A DNA stretch of 5,288 bases from an uncultured Caulobacteraceae bacterium. GTDB taxonomy: Bacteria; Pseudomonadota; Alphaproteobacteria; Caulobacterales; Caulobacteraceae. The notes beneath the pieces are model-generated. The model searched no databases. It was not told the origin of the DNA and saw only the letters and a list, made by a program, of their open reading frames with translations. Shown in pieces: positions 1 through 5,288 of the stretch (the stretch's first letter is position 1; each line of letters begins with the position of its first letter). The stretch is from positions 1-5,288 of the forward strand of contig CAMLRH010000199.1 in assembly GCA_946482375.1 (NCBI GenBank). The letters run 5' to 3'. The position numbers and the translations under genes are program-made.

Positions 1-2063
1 TCTGGAACGACCCTTGCCCGAAGCCCTGCGACCTGTTCGCGCTGGTCGCGGGCGAACTCGACGAGCTGGCCGACAGCTTCGTCACCATGAGCGGGCGGAC
101 GGTCGAGCTGCGCATCTATGTCGACCCCGGCATGGCTGGCCGCGCCTACTACGCCATGGATGCGCTGAAGCGCTCGATGAAATGGGACGAGGAGGCGTTC
201 GGACGCGAGTACGACCTCGACCTGTTCATGATCGTGGCGGTGCGCGACTTCAACTTCGGGGCCATGGAGAACAAGGGGCTGAACATCTTCAACAGCGCCC
301 TGCTGCTGGCCGACCCCGCGACCGCCACCGACATGGACTACGAGCGCATCGAGAGCGTCGTCGCCCACGAGTACTTCCACAACTGGACCGGCGACCGCAT
401 CACCTGCCGCGACTGGTTCCAGCTGTGCCTGAAGGAGGGCCTGACGGTCTTCCGCGACCAGGAGTTTTCCGCCGACATGCGCGGCCACGCCGTCCAGCGG
501 ATCAAGGACGTGAAGGCGCTGCGCGCCCGCCAATTCCCGGAGGACGCCGGCCCGCTGGCCCACCCGGTGAGGCCGTCGAGCTACCTGAAGATCGACAACT
601 TCTACACGGCGACGATCTACGAGAAGGGCTCCGAGGTCATCCGCATGCTGAAGACCCTGCTGGGCGCGGAGGACTTCCGGCGCGGCATGGACCTCTACTT
701 CGAGCGCTGGGACGGCCACGCCACCACCGTCGAGGCCTTCATCGCCTGCTTCGCCGAGACCTCCGGCCGCGACCTCTCCGACTTCTTCCGCTGGTACGAA
801 CAGGCCGGCACGCCGAGCGTCAGCCTGACGCCCGCCTACGACGCCGCGTCGAAGACGCTGGAGCTGACCCTCGAACAGGTCACCACGCCGACGCCCGGCC
901 AGCCGAAGAAGCGGCCGGTGCCGATCCCCATCGCTATCGGCCTCCTCGACCTCGACGGCCGCCAGCTGCACGACACCGAGGTGGTCGTCCTTGACGAGGC
1001 GAAGAAGACCGTCCGTTTCGAGGACGTCGCCTCCGAGCCCGTCATCTCCGCCCTGCGCGGCTTCTCCTCGCCGGTGCGTCTCGACTACGCCGCCCCGGCC
1101 AAGGACCGCTACGTCCAGCTTGCGGCCGATCCGGACCTCTTCAACCGCTGGGAAGCCGGCCAGGAACTCGCCCGCGACCTGATCCTCGCCCGGGCAGCCG
1201 GCCACCCGGACGAGCTCAACGAGACCCGCTACGCCGACGCGGTCGGGCGCGGCCTCCTCGACCAGGCCGCCGAGCCCGCCTTCAAGGCGCTGATGCTGTC
1301 GCTGCCGTCCGAGCAGGACCTGGCCATGGCCCTGCAGCCGGCCGATCCGCAGGCCATCCGCGACGCCCGCGAGGCCCTTCGCGCCCGCATGGCCGTGCAC
1401 CTCGGCGACCTCCTGCGCCGCCTGCACGGCGGCATGCAGGACGCCGGGGAGTTCTCGCCCGACGCCGACAGCGCCGGCCGCCGGGCGCTGCGCAACGCCG
1501 CCCTCGACCTGCTGGTCGCCGATCCCCACTCCGACAACGTCAAGCGCGCTGTCGGCCACTTCGAGGCGGCCGCCAACATGACCGACGCCATGGGCGGCCT
1601 TTCCGCCCTGATCCAGGTCGGCGGCGAGGCCTGCGACAAGGCGCTCGCCGACTTCCACACCAAGTGGAAGGAGGAGCCCTTGGTCCTCGACAAGTGGTTC
1701 GCCGTGCAGGCCCGCGACGCGTCGGAAGGCGCCTTCGGCCGCGTGCTGGCGCTGACCGCCCACCCTGATTTCGACGGCAAGAATCCCAACCGCCTGCGCG
1801 CGCTGGTGCAGACCTTCGCCAGCGCCAACCCCGCCCGCTTCCACGATCCGAGCGGCAAGGGCTACCGCTTCCTCGCCGACCAGATCCTCGCCGTCGACGC
1901 TTTCAACCCCTCGGTCGCCGCCCGGCTGGTCGAACCGCTCGGCGGCTGGCGGCGCTACCGCCCCGAACTCGGCGCCCTCATGCGCGCCCAGCTGGAGCGG
2001 ATCGTCGCCCACAAGGGCCTGTCGAAGAACGTCTACGAACTGGCGTCGAAGGCGCTGGGTTAG
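1..2063 (+). CDS. pepN: Aminopeptidase N (M1 family zinc metallopeptidase), 5'-truncated
   Basis: This enzyme removes N-terminal amino acids from peptides in the cytoplasm during peptide turnover. The reading frame is open from the left edge (first full codon at 3), so the ATG at 87 is internal: residues coded before it (PKPCDLFALVAGELDELAD) already match the family. The M1 substrate-anchoring motif GAMEN lies at 258-272. The zinc site HEYFH is at 366-380, with the third ligand Glu at 435-437 after the usual 18-residue spacer. The catalytic Tyr, in TIYEKGSEVIRM, is at 618-620. A beta-sandwich domain and a long helical C-terminal domain follow, ending at TAG 2061-2063. About 686 codons are present; compared with the roughly 870-residue E. 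coli-type PepN, some 175-190 N-terminal residues are missing. No frameshift or lost catalytic residue is seen. The terminal GAMEN/HEXXH spacing and the PepN-specific sequence make the call very secure. Confidence 0.96.
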   Translation, partial: WNDPCPKPCDLFALVAGELDELADSFVTMSGRTVELRIYVDPGMAGRAYYAMDALKRSMKWDEEAFGREYDLDLFMIVAVRDFNFGAMENKGLNIFNSALLLADPATATDMDYERIESVVAHEYFHNWTGDRITCRDWFQLCLKEGLTVFRDQEFSADMRGHAVQRIKDVKALRARQFPEDAGPLAHPVRPSSYLKIDNFYTATIYEKGSEVIRMLKTLLGAEDFRRGMDLYFERWDGHATTVEAFIACFAETSGRDLSDFFRWYEQAGTPSVSLTPAYDAASKTLELTLEQVTTPTPGQPKKRPVPIPIAIGLLDLDGRQLHDTEVVVLDEAKKTVRFEDVASEPVISALRGFSSPVRLDYAAPAKDRYVQLAADPDLFNRWEAGQELARDLILARAAGHPDELNETRYADAVGRGLLDQAAEPAFKALMLSLPSEQDLAMALQPADPQAIRDAREALRARMAVHLGDLLRRLHGGMQDAGEFSPDADSAGRRALRNAALDLLVADPHSDNVKRAVGHFEAAANMTDAMGGLSALIQVGGEACDKALADFHTKWKEEPLVLDKWFAVQARDASEGAFGRVLALTAHPDFDGKNPNRLRALVQTFASANPARFHDPSGKGYRFLADQILAVDAFNPSVAARLVEPLGGWRRYRPELGALMRAQLERIVAHKGLSKNVYELASKALG

Positions 2064-2080
2064 CCTGCCCCCCCTCCATC

Positions 2081-2177
2081 GTCATCCCACGGTCGCCGAA
2101 GGCGATCCGGGGGACCCAAGCTGCCATGAAAGCCTCACAACACCGCTTGGGTCACCCGGACTTCGCCGGGTGATGAC
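2081..2177. repeat. Imperfect inverted repeat (REP-like palindromic doublet) between pepN and the kinase gene
   Basis: The left arm (2081-2121) and right arm (2145-2177) are inverted copies separated by 23 bases. The outer ends GTCATC / GATGAC (2081-2086, 2172-2177) and the inner ends GACCCAAGC / GCTTGGGTC (2113-2121, 2145-2153) pair perfectly. The arm centres differ in length and sequence. Each arm also folds on itself: TCGCC-GAA-GGCGA at 2093-2105, and an 8-bp stem TCACCCGG / CCGGGTGA at 2152-2173. The shared TCATC...GACCCA ends and CGGCGAA core link it to the repeat after the kinase gene. It starts 18 bases after the pepN stop codon. Its nature as a dispersed genomic repeat is inferred from the architecture and was not tested. 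Confidence 0.75.
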
Positions 2178-2184
2178 GCTTTTT
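2152..2184 (+). terminator. Candidate intrinsic terminator of pepN
   Basis: An 8-bp GC-rich stem (2152-2159 with 2166-2173, six-base loop) is followed, after six bases, by five consecutive T residues (2180-2184). It lies about 90 bases after the pepN stop and before the candidate promoter of the next gene. The gap between stem and T-tract is longer than in a classical intrinsic terminator, and the stem is part of the palindromic repeat, so this is only a plausible role. Confidence 0.35.
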
Positions 2185-2187
2185 GAG

Positions 2188-2214
2188 ATGACGCTTAAGG
2201 GCGTCAGCTAACCA
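2188..2214 (+). promoter_or_regulatory. Candidate housekeeping (sigma-73/sigma-70 type) promoter of the kinase gene
   Basis: ATGACGC (2188-2194) and GCTAACCA (2207-2214), separated by 12 bases, resemble the Caulobacter housekeeping promoter pattern TTGACGS-N10-14-GCTANAWC. The match is 6 of 7 in the -35 element; in the -10 element the core GCTA and the base after it fit but later positions deviate. Transcription would start near 2220 and give a leader of about 65 bases. The spacer lies inside a small perfect hairpin (TGACGC 2189-2194 with GCGTCA 2201-2206). The call rests on motif recognition only. Confidence 0.4.
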
Positions 2215-2275
2215 ACCTTCGCCCGTGACGGCGAGTCCGGCTGTGCTTACCATCTCCCGCGGGTGACTCGGGCCC

Positions 2276-2281
2276 AGGGAG
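2276..2281 (+). promoter_or_regulatory. Ribosome binding site fixing the GTG start of the kinase
   Basis: AGGGAG lies six bases before the GTG at 2288. An in-frame TGA at 2264-2266 rules out any earlier start, and no start codon lies between that stop and 2288. The next in-frame ATG (2411) would remove the first membrane segment. The GTG start is therefore well supported. Confidence 0.75.
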
Positions 2282-2287
2282 CTCGGT

Positions 2288-4039
<1,752 letters not shown>

Positions 4040-4045
4040 TCTAAT

Positions 4046-4136
4046 CCGCTCATCCCGGCGAAAGCCGGGACCCAGGACTTTCTAGCGGAGTGCTAACTGG
4101 ACAGACCTGGGTCCCGACTTTCGTCGGGATGAGCGG
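4046..4136. repeat. Near-perfect 31-base inverted repeat (REP-like doublet) in the convergent gap
   Basis: The arms 4046-4076 and 4106-4136 match in inverted orientation at 29 of 31 positions, with a 29-base spacer. Each arm is itself a hairpin: 7-bp stem TCCCGGC / GCCGGGA with loop GAAA (4053-4070), and 7-bp stem TCCCGAC / GTCGGGA with loop TTTC (4112-4129). The only two differences between arms (4058 and 4065 against 4124 and 4117) form one base pair of the small stem: G-C in one arm, A-T in the other. It starts seven bases after the kinase stop codon and ends ten bases before the glnE stop codon. The sequence pattern is familiar from intergenic repeats of alphaproteobacteria, which is recollection rather than a search result. 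Confidence 0.85.
4053..4129. terminator. Possible bidirectional terminator for the convergent kinase and glnE genes
   Basis: Transcripts from either side would meet a strong 7-bp GC-rich hairpin (4053-4070 or 4112-4129) almost directly after the stop codon, and both could fold into the larger 31-base stem. Neither strand shows a proper T-tract after the hairpin. Any termination would therefore be weak, Rho-assisted, or mainly a matter of protecting the 3' end of the message. The role is inferred from position and structure. Confidence 0.3.
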
Positions 4137-4146
4137 TGAGTGGGGA

Positions 4147-5288
4147 TCAGCTCACCACTTTTGCGAACGCCGCCCGCGCGTCCTTGCGCACCCCGGCCAG
4201 TGTCTTCTTCAGCGCCTTGAAATCCCGCACCCCGCCGGCGCGGGCGAGGAGCGCTTTGAGCGCCGCCGGTTCTGCCTCCGGATCGGCGTCGTCCTCCAGC
4301 GCGACCTTCAACAATTGCGTGAGGTCCTGCTGCAGCCGCCACGCCGCCTCCAGCGCGTCTAGGCTCTTGTCGTCGGCCAGCCCGGCGGCGCGGGCGGCCG
4401 CCAGCGCCTCGCCTGTGTTCTGCCGCAGCGGCCCGCCCTCGGCGGCGTGGACGATCTGCAGATGCTGGGCGGCGAACTCGACATCGACGAGTCCGCCGGG
4501 CGAAAGCTTCAGGTCCCAGTCGCCCTTCGGCGGCCGTTCCCGTTCCATCAGCGCCCGCATCTCGCGGACATCCTTGGCCGTGCGCGCTGCGTCGCGTGGT
4601 CGGCGCAGCGCTGCCTCGACAGCGCCTGCCGCTTCCCGCGCAAAAGCGTCCGAGGTCGACCACACCACCCGCGCCCGGGTCAGCGCCAGCAGTTCCCACG
4701 TCTCGGCCTCGCGGTCGTAGTAGTCCTCGAACGAAGCGAAGCTCACCGCCACCGGCCCCTTCGAGCCGGTAGGCCGAAGCTGCATATCGACCTCGTACAG
4801 CGTCCCCTCGCCGGTCGGCGCCGACAGCGCCGCGATCAGCCGCTGGGTGAAGCGGGCGTAGAAGGTGTCGGCCGCCCAGCCCTTCTTCTCGCTCATCCCG
4901 GCCGGGTCGGCGGCGCGGTAGAGGGTCATTAGGTCGAGATCGGAGCGGGCCGTCATCTCACGCGACCCGGCCTTGCCGAGCGCGACCACCGCCACCTCGC
5001 CCTCGAAGGTGCCGCCCTGCCGCTCCGTCTCGGCCAGCGAGGCGGGGGCGAGGCCCTGGATGATGAGGTCGGCGAGGTCGGCGAAGGCGGCGCCCGCGTC
5101 GGCGGCGGTGGCCGTGCCGCTCATCACCTGCACGCCGATGCGGAAGGCCTGCTCGCGATGCAGCCGCCGGGCGACGTCCATCGCCTCTTCGAAGCCGTCG
5201 GCGGTAGCGAGCGCCTGCCGCACGATCGCCTCGCCCTGCCCGTCGCCGAACGGGGCGAAGAACGCGGGGTCGAGCAGCGCGTCCAGCG
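4147..5288 (-). CDS. glnE: Bifunctional glutamine synthetase adenylyltransferase/deadenylyltransferase, C-terminal part (gene runs off the right edge)
   Basis: GlnE attaches AMP to glutamine synthetase and removes it again, tuning ammonia assimilation under PII signalling in the cytoplasm. The window holds the last 379 or so codons, ending at TGA (4149-4147). The frame stays open to 5288, so the GTG at 5223 is internal; the upstream residues (LDALLDPAFFAPFGDGQGEA) fit the family. The nucleotidyltransferase site reads VVALGKAGSREMTARSDLDL: Gly-Ser at 4968-4963 and the metal-binding Asp pair at 4941-4939 and 4935-4933. The third Asp is in YEVDMQLRP (4788-4786). The conserved SPGGLVDVEFAAQ segment (about 4503-4465) begins the helical C-terminal domain. 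This is the second, adenylylating half of a protein that is usually about 950-1000 residues; the deadenylylating half lies outside. The gene converges on the kinase, with a palindromic repeat ten bases past its stop. No defect is visible. Confidence 0.95.
   Translation of the reverse strand, partial: LDALLDPAFFAPFGDGQGEAIVRQALATADGFEEAMDVARRLHREQAFRIGVQVMSGTATAADAGAAFADLADLIIQGLAPASLAETERQGGTFEGEVAVVALGKAGSREMTARSDLDLMTLYRAADPAGMSEKKGWAADTFYARFTQRLIAALSAPTGEGTLYEVDMQLRPTGSKGPVAVSFASFEDYYDREAETWELLALTRARVVWSTSDAFAREAAGAVEAALRRPRDAARTAKDVREMRALMERERPPKGDWDLKLSPGGLVDVEFAAQHLQIVHAAEGGPLRQNTGEALAAARAAGLADDKSLDALEAAWRLQQDLTQLLKVALEDDADPEAEPAALKALLARAGGVRDFKALKKTLAGVRKDARAAFAKVVS

Noticed and set aside
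14..994. A 326-codon open frame on the + strand overlapping pepN
   Set aside because: It is the +1 shadow frame of pepN, with an Arg/Pro/His-rich product and no family resemblance; pepN's active-site motifs are read in the other frame.
2195..2212. A possible CtrA binding site upstream of the kinase (TTAA ... CTAAC)
   Set aside because: The halves are nine bases apart rather than the seven of the TTAA-N7-TTAA consensus, and the second half is CTAA. The same bases are better explained as the -10 region of the candidate promoter.
2078..2287. A small gene or RNA gene between pepN and the kinase
   Set aside because: No open frame with a start codon and ribosome binding site fits there, and the visible structure is explained by the palindromic repeat, the promoter candidate and the leader.
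4082..4932. Several open frames (4082-4699 on -, 4090-4362, 4136-4720 and 4447-4932 on +) over glnE
   Set aside because: All overlap the glnE coding frame, which carries the nucleotidyltransferase motifs. Their products are Arg/Ala/Ser-rich and look like GC-driven shadows. The ones starting at 4082 and 4090 would also need to begin or end inside the palindromic repeat.

Overview
The window looks like ordinary chromosome from a GC-rich alphaproteobacterium. Codon use is strongly biased to G/C at third positions. The proteins, and a candidate promoter of the Caulobacter housekeeping type, suggest Caulobacterales (Caulobacter, Brevundimonas or Phenylobacterium relatives). The order is inferred from protein flavour, not from a search.

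Layout, left to right: (1) the 3' part of pepN, an M1-family aminopeptidase N, on the + strand, with its N-terminus outside the window (1-2063). (2) A 224-base gap holding an imperfect inverted repeat, a weak candidate terminator for pepN, a candidate sigma-70-type promoter and a good ribosome binding site. (3) A complete + strand sensor histidine kinase with two membrane segments, two PAS domains and a PleC/DivJ-type (PdhS family) kinase core (2288-4039), probably PleC or a close relative. (4) A 107-base convergent gap almost filled by a near-perfect 31-base inverted repeat. (5) The 3' part of glnE on the - strand, encoding the C-terminal adenylyltransferase half of the glutamine synthetase adenylyltransferase/deadenylyltransferase (4147-5288, running off the right edge).

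The three genes have unrelated jobs: peptide degradation, cell-cycle or developmental phosphosignalling, and nitrogen control. They do not look like one operon. pepN and the kinase share a direction but are separated by a repeat, a possible terminator and a possible promoter. glnE converges on the kinase.

No mobile element, CRISPR array, tRNA, rRNA or defence system is visible, and I found no undescribed multi-gene system. The items most worth a second look are the palindromic repeats in both gaps, which share end sequences and a core; a pair of compensatory base changes between the arms of the second repeat; and the near absence of a periplasmic domain in the PleC-like kinase.
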